Source of the DNA: Gammaproteobacteria bacterium
GTDB lineage: Bacteria > Pseudomonadota > Gammaproteobacteria > HK1
Assembly (NCBI GenBank): GCA_012103455.1
Contig: WLWT01000003.1
Span: 992,001-1,056,000, forward strand
Direction: 5' to 3'
Length of the DNA stretch: 64,000 nt
The translations under genes and the position numbers were made by a program. Shown here in pieces: positions 18,151 through 27,761 of this stretch (the first letter of the stretch is position 1; each line of letters starts with the position of its first letter). The notes below the pieces were generated by a model. That model was given only the letters and a program-made list of their open reading frames with translations, ran no database searches and was not told the DNA's origin.

Positions 18151-19124
18151 CCCACCGCGTCCCGGTAGTGGCGCGCGTACGGCGTGTCGTAACCCTCGGC
18201 GTAGCGGGGCATCGCCTCCCACAGGTGCGTGCCTTCCAGGAAAGCTAGACCACGGGCGCCTATATCGACCCCTTCCAGGGAATCTATAAAGCCGAAGATC
18301 TCGGGGCGCTTGGAACCGAAGTGTTCGCCCATCTCTTTGACAAAAGTCAGTACGCCGGGGCCTACCATCACGTGATAGAGCACTTCGGTGTCAGCGGGAA
18401 TGCGTGGAAAATATTTGGTGAACGACGATTCAGTGGGCGGTATCGCCAGCAGGGCAGCGATGCTGCCGCCGCGCGCTTTGACGGCAGCGCTGAAAAAATC
18501 GCGGTGATCATAACCGAAGGCGTAGTCGGGGAAAATCATGCTCACACGCTTGCCTAGATTGTCCATCACCCATGGGGCCATGGCGGTGACTTGGGCACGC
18601 ACATCGGTGATGCCCGGCTGAAACACATAACGGTTCAATTTGCCGGAGGCGACGTGGTAACCCTCGCTGACCACGAAATACGGGATCTTGAGTTCCCCTG
18701 CCCGCGGCGCGGAGCCGATCACCACATGAGAGAACAGCGGGCCGTAGACGAAATCGACCTTAGCCTGGGAGGTCAGTTTCTCGACCACCTCGGCGCCCCG
18801 CTTGGGATCGGTGCCATCGTCCTCCGCGAGCAGCTTTACAGGGCGCCCGGAGATGCCGCCATTGGCGTTGATGTGGGCCGCGGCGGCATTGGCGGTGCGC
18901 TCGTACCAGCGGCCATAGGTGGCGCCTATGCCGGTACGGTGAACCTGAAAACCGATGCGCAAAGGCTTGTCGCTACCCGCCGCGTGAGCGCCGATGGCGG
19001 CGGGCGACAAGGTGATACCGGTGGCCAGTGCGCCTGTTCCCAGGGCGGCGGTTTTCAACAGCGCGCGCCTGGACGTGCCAGTCGATCGACTTAAGCGATC
19101 ATGAGTGCTTCGTGCAGTCGTCAT
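18105..19124 (-). pseudogene. ABC transporter substrate-binding protein (branched-chain amino-acid/amide type), 3'-truncated
   Basis: This is a periplasmic type-I binding protein of the LivJ/amide family. The N-terminus carries a twin-arginine-like signal (SRRALLKTAALGTGALATG), then LRIGFQVHRTGIGATYGRWY, INANGGISGRPVKLLAEDDG and a second lobe with IFPDYAFGYDHRDFFSAAV. The family is normally ~400-430 aa. Here recognisable sequence stops after YRDAVGLNADTRAA, and the last residues are encoded by the reverse strand of the racemase-like fragment. The 339-aa product lacks the C-terminal helix region and is probably non-functional. No permease or ATPase genes are adjacent. Confidence 0.75.
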
Positions 19125-19808
19125 CTGTTTGCTCCTATATTGGCCACCTCAGATGGGTTTAGCCAATGATCTGCGCCAATGATCTGCGCCAATGAGTCTG
19201 CGATTGTGCCGTGCGTGGGGGGATAGTGCGAGCGGCGATGACTGACAGCTAATTCGAGTGCGATCAACTCCAGATCAGGGCAGGCGTGTGGCCCGGCTTG
19301 TAAAACCGCAACCGTGACGTGTGTTCTTATAGAACAAACCCGCTGCTCAAGATAGCAGACCTAAGTATTCGCTAGACCCGTAGCACAAAGTGCTGAACAC
19401 ACAAAAAGTGAGCCTTCCTCATAGGCGGCATGGAAGTGCCACTTATCGATGAATCACCAGTCCCGAATAGCGGGATTGAGTCCGGGCCGCCCTGCACCAC
19501 CTCCCTCTTCGGCGCCCGGTTGCGCACCCTGTGCCCGCTGGCCTTGAGAGCTTATTTGCGCCCGCGCCGACGCCTCATACTGGCAAAATGATGCATAAGT
19601 GCCGGGTGGGTCCTTCGAAATCCGGTGGTCGGATGCAAGAACGACTACGGTTGTGGAGCACGGTGGAGTGTTGAACTGACGGCAATATTGATGATGTGTG
19701 GTTACTGGTTAATCAGGAATATACTGCACTAGGAATTTTCTGCCTAGTGCAGTATATCTATATCCGTCTAATACACTATTAGGCTTTACTCAGGTTAGGA
19801 GAATACCA
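19125..19808. other. 684-bp intergenic region
   Basis: It contains a 13-bp tandem repeat (CCAATGATCTGCG, twice plus a partial third, from 19163), a short possible ORF at about 19430-19590 with no clear ribosome site, and, at its AT-rich right end, a perfect 15-bp inverted repeat. GC content falls sharply after about 19,680. Nothing else was recognised. Confidence 0.5.
19719..19757. repeat. perfect 15-bp inverted repeat upstream of the AT-rich gene
   Basis: ATATACTGCACTAGG, nine bases, then its exact reverse complement. It is about 50 bases upstream of the AT-rich gene's start. There is no T-run beside it, so it may be an operator, a cruciform or a recombination site rather than a terminator. 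Confidence 0.7.
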
Positions 19809-20891
19809 ATGAAAGATAAGGCGATCGTTATTGTAACCGAAATATTAGATAAGCATCTTAAAAAGCTTATAGATAAGTATTACCCAGTTGCCAAGTTATC
19901 CAAAGACGACCGGGAATACAACAAAAATATGAATAAAGGTTCCAATTTAATGATAGGAATCTTAACTCAGAAACAAGCACAAGCCAGAAAAATCGAGGTC
20001 GAACAAGCCATTAAAAACTTTGGCGAAGCACAGATTATTCGCCCAAACGCCTGGGCTGCAATTAACTCAGAAGCAAAATGCCTTTATTTACTTAGTGACT
20101 ATTCCTCGGCAAGCAAGCGAAATGCAATAGCAAAAGAGCATATCAATTATGGCCTTAATGATCGACCAGCGGATAAAGAGAAAGAAATAAAGCGAGAAGC
20201 GAGCTTTTATAATCTCGAATCGATGATAAACCTTGCATTGGGGAAATATGATGATGCAATAAGTCAATGTGTAGAGGGGCTTTCGTTAACTCCCAATAAT
20301 ATTCATATGCGCTTAGGTTATGTCCGAGCGTTATGCCTTAAAGGCGAGATTACTTCGGCCATAGAACAAATCAGTGTAATTGAAAGCTTGGATGGATTTG
20401 AGTTGTGGGCACATGATTTTAAGGCGAGAATTGAACAGGAAGGCGACTTTAAGCCTCTTCGTAAGAATTCAAAGTGGAAAGAAAAATCCAAGGAATGGGA
20501 TGTGCTCACAGAGAAAGCCATAAAAGAGCACAGAGAATCAATAGAAAAAGAGAAAGACAAGAAAGCAAAGATAAAGAAAACTGCAGGATACGCAGCATTG
20601 TTGGTCATAACTGTCGGCGTAAACTTCGCTATAGGAGAAATATTCTCCTTGCTTGAAATAGAGGGAACTGCAATTGGCACTGAATCCGGTGGGGAAGAAT
20701 CAACTTCCACAGAAGCTCCAGTGCAAGAACAAAAACTCGTCGATCTGGAGCCTTTTGGGGGAGATCACGAAATCGCCGACTTGGAACCGTTTGGTTCTGA
20801 GAGTATCGAGGGAGCCGCACTTGACTTGGAGCCATTTGCAACTCAATTGGCCTCAGGAAATCCATGGGTTAGCGATCTTTTGATCGCGTAA
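19809..20891 (+). CDS. AT-rich hypothetical protein with helical repeats, one membrane segment and a DLEPF-repeat tail
   Basis: This 360-aa protein has a base and codon use unlike its neighbours (AT-rich, AAA/ATA-rich), indicating transfer. Residues ~55-230 are helical and TPR-like (AIKNFGEAQIIRPNAWAAIN; KYDDAISQCVEGLSLTPNN). A charged coiled coil ~240-262 is followed by a transmembrane segment ~265-285 (GYAALLVITVGVNFAIGEIF). The acidic tail repeats DLEPF three times (VDLEPFGG, ADLEPFGS, LDLEPFAT), which looks like a short linear binding motif. AGGAG lies eight bases before ATG. Upstream is GTTAGGA and directly after the stop an attC-like sequence, so it may be an integron cassette. Function unknown. 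Confidence 0.75.
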   Translation: MKDKAIVIVTEILDKHLKKLIDKYYPVAKLSKDDREYNKNMNKGSNLMIGILTQKQAQARKIEVEQAIKNFGEAQIIRPNAWAAINSEAKCLYLLSDYSSASKRNAIAKEHINYGLNDRPADKEKEIKREASFYNLESMINLALGKYDDAISQCVEGLSLTPNNIHMRLGYVRALCLKGEITSAIEQISVIESLDGFELWAHDFKARIEQEGDFKPLRKNSKWKEKSKEWDVLTEKAIKEHRESIEKEKDKKAKIKKTAGYAALLVITVGVNFAIGEIFSLLEIEGTAIGTESGGEESTSTEAPVQEQKLVDLEPFGGDHEIADLEPFGSESIEGAALDLEPFATQLASGNPWVSDLLIA

Positions 20892-20986
20892 GCCTAACAA
20901 GGGCGTAAACTCGGATCCCATAAAGCGCCGCTTCTTCGTCGCTCTGCTTTACGGGTCCGGTTACGCCAAGCATTATGCGTTGAGGC
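20892..20986 (+). repeat. attC-like site (possible integron recombination site)
   Basis: The stretch begins directly after the upstream stop codon with GCCTAAC (fits the R'' consensus RYYYAAC) and ends GCGTTGAGGC (close to the R' consensus GTTRRRY with one extra base). The arms GGCGTAAACTCGGATCC and GGGTCCGGTTACGCC are imperfectly complementary, and an inner stem is formed by ATAAAGC/GCTTTAC. This is the architecture of an integron 59-base element. No integrase or second attC is in the window, so the assignment is tentative. Confidence 0.45.
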
Positions 20987-21031
20987 TGTAGAAAAAGCCA
21001 AGGAACTTCTGCAATTGCCAGTGCTCTGATC

Positions 21032-21467
21032 GACCAACGCAGCGTTAAGAGCGCCGGTATAACCGCATTCGGTGCCTATGTACCCAGGCTTCGTCTGCAA
21101 CGCAGCGTGGTCGCGCAGGCCAACACCTGGTTCGATGCCTCGCTGGGCGCACATGCCAAGGGCGAGCGCGCCATATGCAGTTGGGTGAGGGTACCGTCGC
21201 CATGGCGGTGGAGGCGCTGCGCGATATGGCGCAAGCAGACGCACCGCAGGCTTCGTTCTTGGCGTCTACTACCTTGCCGTTCGCCGATCAACAAAACGCC
21301 GGCATCGTCCTTTGCCACCTGGGCCGGGTGCCTGCGGGTGTGGCCAAGGCGTGTGGCATCAGCGCCGGTGTCTTAAGCGCGGCCTGCTGGCCGACATCGG
21401 CCATAGCGGTGTCGCCCATCCCCTGCTGATGCTGGCCGGGGTGCTAGCGGGGGCGCAACCCGGTCAA
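21032..21467 (+). pseudogene. HMG-CoA synthase-like (DUF35-associated) protein remnant, internally deleted
   Basis: From 21050 one frame reads GITAFGAYVPRLRLQRSVVA and AHAKGERAICSW, the start of the HMG-CoA-synthase-like acyltransferase that pairs with DUF35 proteins. Near 21180 homology jumps to another frame (GTVAMAVEALRDMA, PFADQQNAGIV). From about 21375 a third frame gives the C-terminal GLLADIGHSGVAHPLLMLAG. The middle of the gene, with the catalytic Cys, is missing. About codon 52 of the last frame it passes directly into thiolase sequence. Confidence 0.6.
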
Positions 21468-22373
21468 CATGCGGTTGCTTGCGGCGCCGCCGATTTTGCC
21501 CTGGCCATGGGTGTGGAGAAACTGAAAGACACCGGCTACGGCGGCCTCCCCGCCCGTACCCGCGGTATCACCAACGATATGTTCGCGCCGAACGTATCCG
21601 CCCCCGGCGCGTTCGCGCAACTGGCCGCCGGTTACTGTGGCACCCACGGCGTGGGCAAAGACGATCTCAAGCGAGCCATGGCCCACGTATCGGTGAAGAG
21701 CCACGCCAACGGCGCCAACAACCCCAAGGCGCATCTGCAACGGGCGATCACGCAAGAGCAAGCCGTGACAGCGCCGCTCATCGCCGAACCCATCGGTTTA
21801 TTCGATTGCTGTGGCGTCAGCGACGGCGCCGCCTGTGCCATCGTCACCACGCCGGCGATCGCCAAGAGCATGGGCGCGAACGAGCCGGTGACAGTCAAAG
21901 CACTACAGTTGAGTGTGTCCAACGGCGAGGAGGCCGCCTTCAACGACTGGAACGGCGCCCATTTCAAAACCACCCGCATCGCCGCCCAACGGGCCTATGA
22001 GGAGGCCGGCATCAAGGATCCACGCCGGGAAATCAGCGCCACCGAGGTGCATGACTGCTTCAGCATTACGGAACTGGTGACCATGGAAGATCTGGGTTTG
22101 GCTGATGAAGGTAAAGCATGGAAGGCGGTGCTGGACGGCAATTTCGATGCCGCAGGTGAGATCCCGTGCCAGATCGACGGCGGCCTCAAGTGTTTCGGCC
22201 ATCCCATCGGCGCCTCGGGGTTGCGCATGCTCTACGAGCTGTATTTGCAGTTGCAGGGCCGGGCCGGCGAGCGCCAGCTGGACGATCCGCGCCTCGGGCT
22301 GACCCATAACTTGGGCGGTCATCCCGCGCAGAACGTTTGTAGTGTGTCCATCGTGGGCCGCGGCCTAGGCTAG
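21468..22373 (+). pseudogene. thiolase (acetyl-CoA acetyltransferase, SCP2-like), N-terminally truncated
   Basis: The C-terminal two-thirds of a thiolase-family acyltransferase are intact: ALAMGVEKLKDTGYGGLP, GLFDCCGVSDGAACAIV, ATEVHDCFSITELV, and GGLKCFGHPIGASGLRML with the catalytic Cys/His region. The N-terminal domain with the acyl-accepting cysteine is absent and replaced by HMG-CoA synthase-like sequence in the same frame. A protein could be translated from the hybrid frame starting at 21312, but it should be catalytically dead. Normal relatives are ~390 aa; about 300 remain. Confidence 0.75.
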
Positions 22374-22384
22374 TAGGACTCTAC

Positions 22385-23287
22385 TCATTGCGGAGCAGCC
22401 TCAACACCCTGCTTGGGGCTGGCGCTCTTGCAGAGTTCTTGAAAACTCTGCACTAGAGGCCCGTTCGGATCGCACAGTTCCAAAGACATCTCGAAGTGAT
22501 TAGCGCCCGGAATCTCAAGAGCGCTACAGGGACCGTCGGCACGCCGCCAAGCGGCGGCAAACTCCTGCGACTGGCGGCGGTATTCGTTTAACTCCGCCTC
22601 TCCCCAAGCCACCACGATGGGGCAGGGCGACGGCGGTATCTGGTGAATCGGACTGAGTGCCCGTGCCTCTTTGGCAGTGAGCGCGAGAGGCTCGTTGCGC
22701 GAACTCAAGCGCACCGGCTCCAAGTCGTAGATGCCGCTCAGCAGCAGCGCGCCGGCCAAGGGGGATGCGTCCCGTTTGAGGCGCGTGCGCCAGTCGGTGG
22801 CGGCCACCATGCCGGCGAGAAGAGCGCCGGAGGCGTGACCGGCCACGAACATCCGATCGGCCGAATAGCCGTATGCCTCGCCGTGCCCGGCTAACCACTC
22901 GAAGGCCAACAGGGCATGGTTGACCTGCACCTCCGCGCGCACGTCCGGAATAAGATCGAATTCCACCGTGGCGAAAGCGAAGCCGTTGGGTATTAGCGCG
23001 AGAGCTGGATAGCCAAACAGATCCTTGGTGTGACGCATCCACGCGCCACCATGAAAAAACACCACCAAAGGAGCATCCGGCACCTGCGCCTCGAAGAGAT
23101 CAAGGCGTTGATTGGCCTCCCCGCCGTAGCGCAGATCCCGGTGTACAGTGAAATCAGCCACCGCTTGGGCGGTGAGTTCCTCCCACTGCTCGACATACGG
23201 GGCAATATCGGGCACCAGTGTGCTTTGATCGTACTGGGTGTCCAGTTCGTTCTGCGTGAATTCGCGGAATACTTTTTGCTCACTCAC
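22385..23287 (-). CDS. alpha/beta hydrolase (BD-FAE/kynurenine formamidase-like) with altered nucleophile elbow
   Basis: This 300-aa hydrolase has the oxyanion motif VVFFHGGAW and late PCPIVVAWGEAE and GANHFEMS (Asp/Glu and His of the triad). The nucleophile elbow, usually GHSAGG, reads GHASGA, so the Ser is displaced by one position; activity may be lost or altered. The start is GTG at 23287. In the undamaged ancestor it overlapped the upstream hydrolase gene by a few bases, and both remain in one operon-like pair. Substrate unknown. Confidence 0.8.
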   Translation of the reverse strand: MSEQKVFREFTQNELDTQYDQSTLVPDIAPYVEQWEELTAQAVADFTVHRDLRYGGEANQRLDLFEAQVPDAPLVVFFHGGAWMRHTKDLFGYPALALIPNGFAFATVEFDLIPDVRAEVQVNHALLAFEWLAGHGEAYGYSADRMFVAGHASGALLAGMVAATDWRTRLKRDASPLAGALLLSGIYDLEPVRLSSRNEPLALTAKEARALSPIHQIPPSPCPIVVAWGEAELNEYRRQSQEFAAAWRRADGPCSALEIPGANHFEMSLELCDPNGPLVQSFQELCKSASPKQGVEAAPQ

Positions 23288-24141
23288 GGCAACTCTCTCG
23301 CGGCTGGCGGTTCTCGTTTAGAAACCGGAGCACAACACGGTTGAACACCTCTGGGGTTGAACACCTCTGGGCGCTCGATGTTGACCAAATGGCCGGCGTC
23401 CGGGATCACGTGCAAGCGGGCGTCAGGCATGCGCGTCACCATGGACGCACCGATAGCGGGTGGTGTCAAGCGGTCGTCGGCGCCGAAGACGAGTAGACAC
23501 GGCACGCGGATAGCGGGCAGATCCGCCGCCCGATCATAGAAGGCCGTCGCTGCCACCGTTTTGATATACGACGCCTTGTGTAGCGCCGCCATGCTATCGA
23601 CTAACCGTTGAAAATGCGCTGCGCTGGCCGCCGGCCCAAGCAGGGTTTTGGCCACCGTAGGCGCGATGTCGATGGGCTCTTTACCGGCCACCAGGGGATC
23701 CTTGCGCAGGCGCACGAACGCCGCCCGCCGCTCGGGTGTGAACGAGGCATCGAAGGCGGCGAAGGTGTCGCACAGAGTGAGCGTGGCCACCCGCTCCCGG
23801 TAACGGGGATAGAAGTCCATCAGCACCCGTCCGCCCATGGACAAGCCGACCAAGTGGGCTTGCGCCGCGCCTAAGTGATCCGATAACCGGGACAGAGCAT
23901 GAGCGAAATCGGAAAAATCCAGGGCACCCTCGTAGTCGTCCGACAAACCGTAGCCCCGCGCGTCCAGGGCCACCGCCCCCCAGCCGGCGGCGGCGAAGGC
24001 GGGGAGCTGATCATGCCAATTGGTACGGTTGCCACCGATGCCATGTAGAAACACGGCCAGTGGCCCTGCGCCAGCGCTGTCATACGCAAGGCGCGGCGTG
24101 CCCGCCACGTAGTTTGTCGTCCAGTCAGCCAAGGGCCGCAT
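23284..24141 (-). CDS. alpha/beta hydrolase with frameshifted C-terminus
   Basis: This is a 3-oxoadipate enol-lactonase/lipase-like alpha/beta hydrolase. It has an HGIGGNRTNW oxyanion loop, the nucleophile elbow GLSMGG, Asp in VFGADDRLTPP and His in DAGHLVNIERPEVF. The last ~22 residues (from NPRGVQPCC) are not family-like. They arise because the 16-bp unit GTTGAACACCTCTGGG is duplicated at 23340-23371. Removing one copy restores NRVVLRFLNENR and a stop just inside the next gene. The triad is upstream of the lesion, so activity may survive. Confidence 0.85.
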   Translation of the reverse strand: MRPLADWTTNYVAGTPRLAYDSAGAGPLAVFLHGIGGNRTNWHDQLPAFAAAGWGAVALDARGYGLSDDYEGALDFSDFAHALSRLSDHLGAAQAHLVGLSMGGRVLMDFYPRYRERVATLTLCDTFAAFDASFTPERRAAFVRLRKDPLVAGKEPIDIAPTVAKTLLGPAASAAHFQRLVDSMAALHKASYIKTVAATAFYDRAADLPAIRVPCLLVFGADDRLTPPAIGASMVTRMPDARLHVIPDAGHLVNIERPEVFNPRGVQPCCAPVSKREPPAARELP

Positions 24142-24326
24142 CTCCCAGGGAGGCTATGGGTGCGCATGATGATTTGGCTTCGGCGCCATGAAAAGACCTA
24201 AGGGCATCATTCGCATCGGTTCGAGTTAACCCTGGACGCCGGAGCTATTGAATGTTACAGCGGTTGCTTTAGACTGCCGCGCGCCACGGCCGTGGCCGTT
24301 TGTAGGACCATTCCGGGAGATAAAGC

Positions 24327-26495
24327 ATGACTGATCGCGTCGAAGCCGGCGGATTGAGTGTTGACCGCTCTCTATACGAGCTGGTCGCGCATGAGATGGC
24401 GCTAGACGTGGGGGTGGAGACGGACGCTTTTGGGGCTAGCCTAGCTGCGATCGTGACCGAGCTGGGGCCGAAGAACAAAGCCTTGCTCGCCCACCGGGAC
24501 GCGCTACAAGCGAGGATCGACGAGTGGCACCGGGAGCGCCGGGGCTCTGTCCATGACAGCGCCGCCTACCGGGCATTCCTGGGCGACATCGGCTACCTGG
24601 TGCCCGAGGGCGAGGCTTTTAACGTCTCGGTGGAGAACATCGACGAAGAAATCGCCCGCATTGCCGGGCCACAGCTCGTAGTACCGGTCACCAACGCCCG
24701 CTATGCGTTGAACGCGGCCAACGCCCGCTGGGGCAGTTTATACGACGCACTGTATGGTACCGATGCTATAGCCGAGAGCGACGGCGCGGAGCGCGCTGGC
24801 ACCTATAACCCGATGCGCGGCGCCAAAGTGGTGGCCCGGGCGGCGCAATTGTTGGACGAATCGGTACCGCTCGGCGCTGCTTCCCATGCGGATGCGGCGG
24901 GTTACACGGTGGCCGCTGGCGCGCTGCGGGTGGCGCTGGCAAACGGCGGCACGGCAGGCCTTAGCAACGCCGAGCAATTCGCCGGCTACAGGGGCGCCGC
25001 CAACGCGCCCAGCGCCGTGTTGCTGAAGCACAACGGACTGCACATCGAAATCCAGATCGATCCGGGCCATCCCATCGGCCAGGCCCATGCCGCTGGCGTG
25101 AAAGACGTCCTATTGGAGGCCGCTGTTACCACCATCCAGGATTGCGAGGACTCGGTGTCGTGTGTGGATGCGCAGGACAAAGTGCTGGCCTACCGCAACT
25201 GGTTGGGGCTGATGCGCGGGACCCTGGAATCCTCCTTCGAGAAAGGCGGCAACACCCTGGTGCGCCGGTTGGAGGCGGACCGGGAATACACCGCGCCCGA
25301 TGGAGGCGTCATCACCTTGCATGGCCGCAGCCTGTTGCTGGTGCGCCATTGCGGCATCCACATGTATACCGATGCCGTCACCTTGAACGGCGAGGACATC
25401 CCCGAGGGTTTCCTGGATGCCATGGTGACGGTGCTGGCGGCCATGATTGATCTCAAGCGCCGCGGCAGCCACACCAACAGCCGTGCTGGCAGCGTGTACA
25501 TCGTCAAACCGAAATTGCACGGACCGCAAGAAGTGGCCGCCACCGTGGAATTATGCAGCCGGGTGGAAGATGCGCTGGGCTTGACGCGCAATACGTTGAA
25601 AGTGGGCATCATGGACGAAGAGCGGCGCACCACCGTCAACTTGCTGGAATGCATACGCGCCGCCAAGGAGCGGGTGATGTTCATCAATACCGGCTTTTTG
25701 GACCGCACCGGCGATGAAATTCACACCTCCATGGAAGCGGGGCCGTTTCTGCCCAAAACCGAACTCAAAAGCGTCACCTGGATCGCCGCCTATGAGGACT
25801 GGAACGTGGATGTGGGCATCGAGGCGGGACTACCGGGCATGGCTCAGATCGGCAAGGGCATGTGGGCCATGCCCGATGAGATGGCGGCGATGATGGAAGC
25901 CAAGATCGGCCATCCCAAGGCCGGCGCCAACTGCGCCTGGGTGCCGTCGCCCACCGCCGCGACCTTGCACGCCATGCACTACCACGCCATCAACGTGGCC
26001 GAGCGCCAAGGCCAACTGGCCAGCCGGCCCAGGGCCAGTTTGGACGACATCTTGACCTTGCCGCTGCTGCAAGAGCGCAACCTGAGTGAGGACGAGATCA
26101 ACCGGGAGCTGGAGAACAACGCCCAGGGGGTGCTGGGGTATGTGGTGCGCTGGGTGGAGCAGGGGGTGGGTTGCTCCAAAGTGCCGGATATCAACGACAT
26201 AGGTTTGATGGAAGACCGCGCCACTTTGCGTATTTCCAGTCAGCATCTGGCTAATTGGCTGCACCATGGGGTAGTGACCCGCGAACAGGTGAGCGCGGTG
26301 TTCGAGAAGATGGCGGCGGTGGTGGATGAGCAAAACGAGGGTGATGCGCAGTACCGCGCCATGGCGGCGGACTTCGATGCTTCCATCGCTTATCAAGCGG
26401 CTTTGGATCTGGTGTTCTTGGGGCGCGAGGAGGCTAACGGTTACACCGAGCCGGCTCTGCACCGGCGCCGGCGCGAGGTGAAGGCGCGGGCGTAG
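24327..26495 (+). CDS. glcB: malate synthase G
   Basis: This 722-aa protein is full length for malate synthase G, the monomeric enzyme condensing glyoxylate and acetyl-CoA to malate. Visible hallmarks are TTIQDCEDSV, GIMDEERRT, NTGFLDRTGDEIHTSMEAGP and NCAWVPSPTAATLHAMHYH. GGGAG precedes the ATG by seven to eight bases. No isocitrate lyase or glycolate oxidase genes are adjacent. The last ~430 bases, from 26068, are duplicated 2.46 kb downstream (28526-28954) as part of a larger tandem duplication; this copy is the complete one. Confidence 0.95.
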   Translation: MTDRVEAGGLSVDRSLYELVAHEMALDVGVETDAFGASLAAIVTELGPKNKALLAHRDALQARIDEWHRERRGSVHDSAAYRAFLGDIGYLVPEGEAFNVSVENIDEEIARIAGPQLVVPVTNARYALNAANARWGSLYDALYGTDAIAESDGAERAGTYNPMRGAKVVARAAQLLDESVPLGAASHADAAGYTVAAGALRVALANGGTAGLSNAEQFAGYRGAANAPSAVLLKHNGLHIEIQIDPGHPIGQAHAAGVKDVLLEAAVTTIQDCEDSVSCVDAQDKVLAYRNWLGLMRGTLESSFEKGGNTLVRRLEADREYTAPDGGVITLHGRSLLLVRHCGIHMYTDAVTLNGEDIPEGFLDAMVTVLAAMIDLKRRGSHTNSRAGSVYIVKPKLHGPQEVAATVELCSRVEDALGLTRNTLKVGIMDEERRTTVNLLECIRAAKERVMFINTGFLDRTGDEIHTSMEAGPFLPKTELKSVTWIAAYEDWNVDVGIEAGLPGMAQIGKGMWAMPDEMAAMMEAKIGHPKAGANCAWVPSPTAATLHAMHYHAINVAERQGQLASRPRASLDDILTLPLLQERNLSEDEINRELENNAQGVLGYVVRWVEQGVGCSKVPDINDIGLMEDRATLRISSQHLANWLHHGVVTREQVSAVFEKMAAVVDEQNEGDAQYRAMAADFDASIAYQAALDLVFLGREEANGYTEPALHRRRREVKARA

Positions 26496-26572
26496 AGAGC
26501 GGTTGCCGATGATGCCTGCTCAGTGCGTGGCTACAATGCGGGGCATCGCGTAGCACACAAGGAACATCGCCC

Positions 26573-27667
26573 ACGGGCCGGGCATTCGACTGGGATGTAT
26601 TCCTTCAGAATCCTACGCGAGATCCCACGCGAGATCCTACGCGGCGGCGGATAAGCCCAGGGTCGCGCGTTTGGCCGAGCGGCTGGAGGCCGAAGGTTTG
26701 CGGGTAGGGTTCGACCGCGCGGAAATTGACCCTGGAACCGATCTACTCGCGCAGATAGAGCGTGGACTTGAGCGCTCGCCGGTGTTGCTGCTGTGCATGT
26801 CAGCCGCCGTCTTTGCTTCCGAATGGGTGCGCATCGAGCGCGATACGCTGTGTGTATTCTTCGACCTGTAAAACCATCCACTGCGCCACCCCCTTGACCT
26901 GTTCACCGGCTTGGCCCGTTGCGTCCACGAATAGGCGAGCGCGGCGCAACGCCCATCACTGCCAGCACTGGACGGCAACACACTTGAAGATATGCACACC
27001 TGGCTGGAAGCCTTGGACCACTGGCCTGGCGGTGGAACGGGTACTGCTTTGCCTTGATGAACAGACCGATGCCCGGCTTCAACTCAAGCAGATGACGGGC
27101 TTGCTGCGCGCCACCATTCAACACCACCGCCGGGTGCGGTTTCTGGTATCCGGCACGGCCACTTTCGACGAACTCGGCGCCCCGTGGACCGATACGTTCA
27201 TCAGTGCCTAGGAGGTACGCCTCGGACCACTGGCACCCGGCGTGGCGGAAGCACTCGCTCGCCAACCGCTGCCCGAGTCCGAAGGCTGCCCGAGCACAAC
27301 CGTGCCAGAAGCGGTCACCAAGGCTGTGCTAGCACGCACCGGCGGCCAGCCCTACCCAACCCAACTTTTTGGCCACTGGCTCATCGACACATTAAACGAA
27401 AGCAAACGGCGTACCGCCCTGCCCGAGGACATCGACGCGGTAGAGGAACTCGTCTGCGATAAAGCCGGCGGTTACTTCCGCGAGAGCCTGAACCCACGCG
27501 GGGCTGAGTTCGGTGTACGCGCAACCATCGAAGCAATCGTTACTGGCGGTGCGGCAGCGGAGCTGTCCGGAGAGCAGAAACGCTTTCTGGTCGGACGAAG
27601 ACTATTGACAGGGGAAGGAAAGCTGGCCTTTCCTGTGCCCGCACGCCGGCTGCAAGACTTCACGTAG
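26573..27667 (+). pseudogene. TIR/STAND module, degenerate copy A
   Basis: This is a broken copy of the genes at 29032-32586. The TIR start codon is ACG instead of ATG, and a 12-bp unit (TCCTACGCGAGA) repeated near 26611-26645 disturbs the frame. Recognisable TIR text follows (LAERLEAEGLRV, FDRAEIDPG, EWVRIER). Directly after EWVRIER the sequence jumps to DTLCVFFDL of the second gene, so ~2.4 kb including both Walker A motifs and the membrane repeats is deleted. The rest continues in shifted frames with stops to the C-terminal end (ARRLQDFT). Confidence 0.85.
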
Positions 27668-27761
27668 CGCCACGATTTGGGCAAAACCAAAGCTTGGGGG
27701 TCGTTCGTAGCTTGCGTGCAGATCGCTGACAACATAGAAAACACAGCGGCACTCAGCCTAT

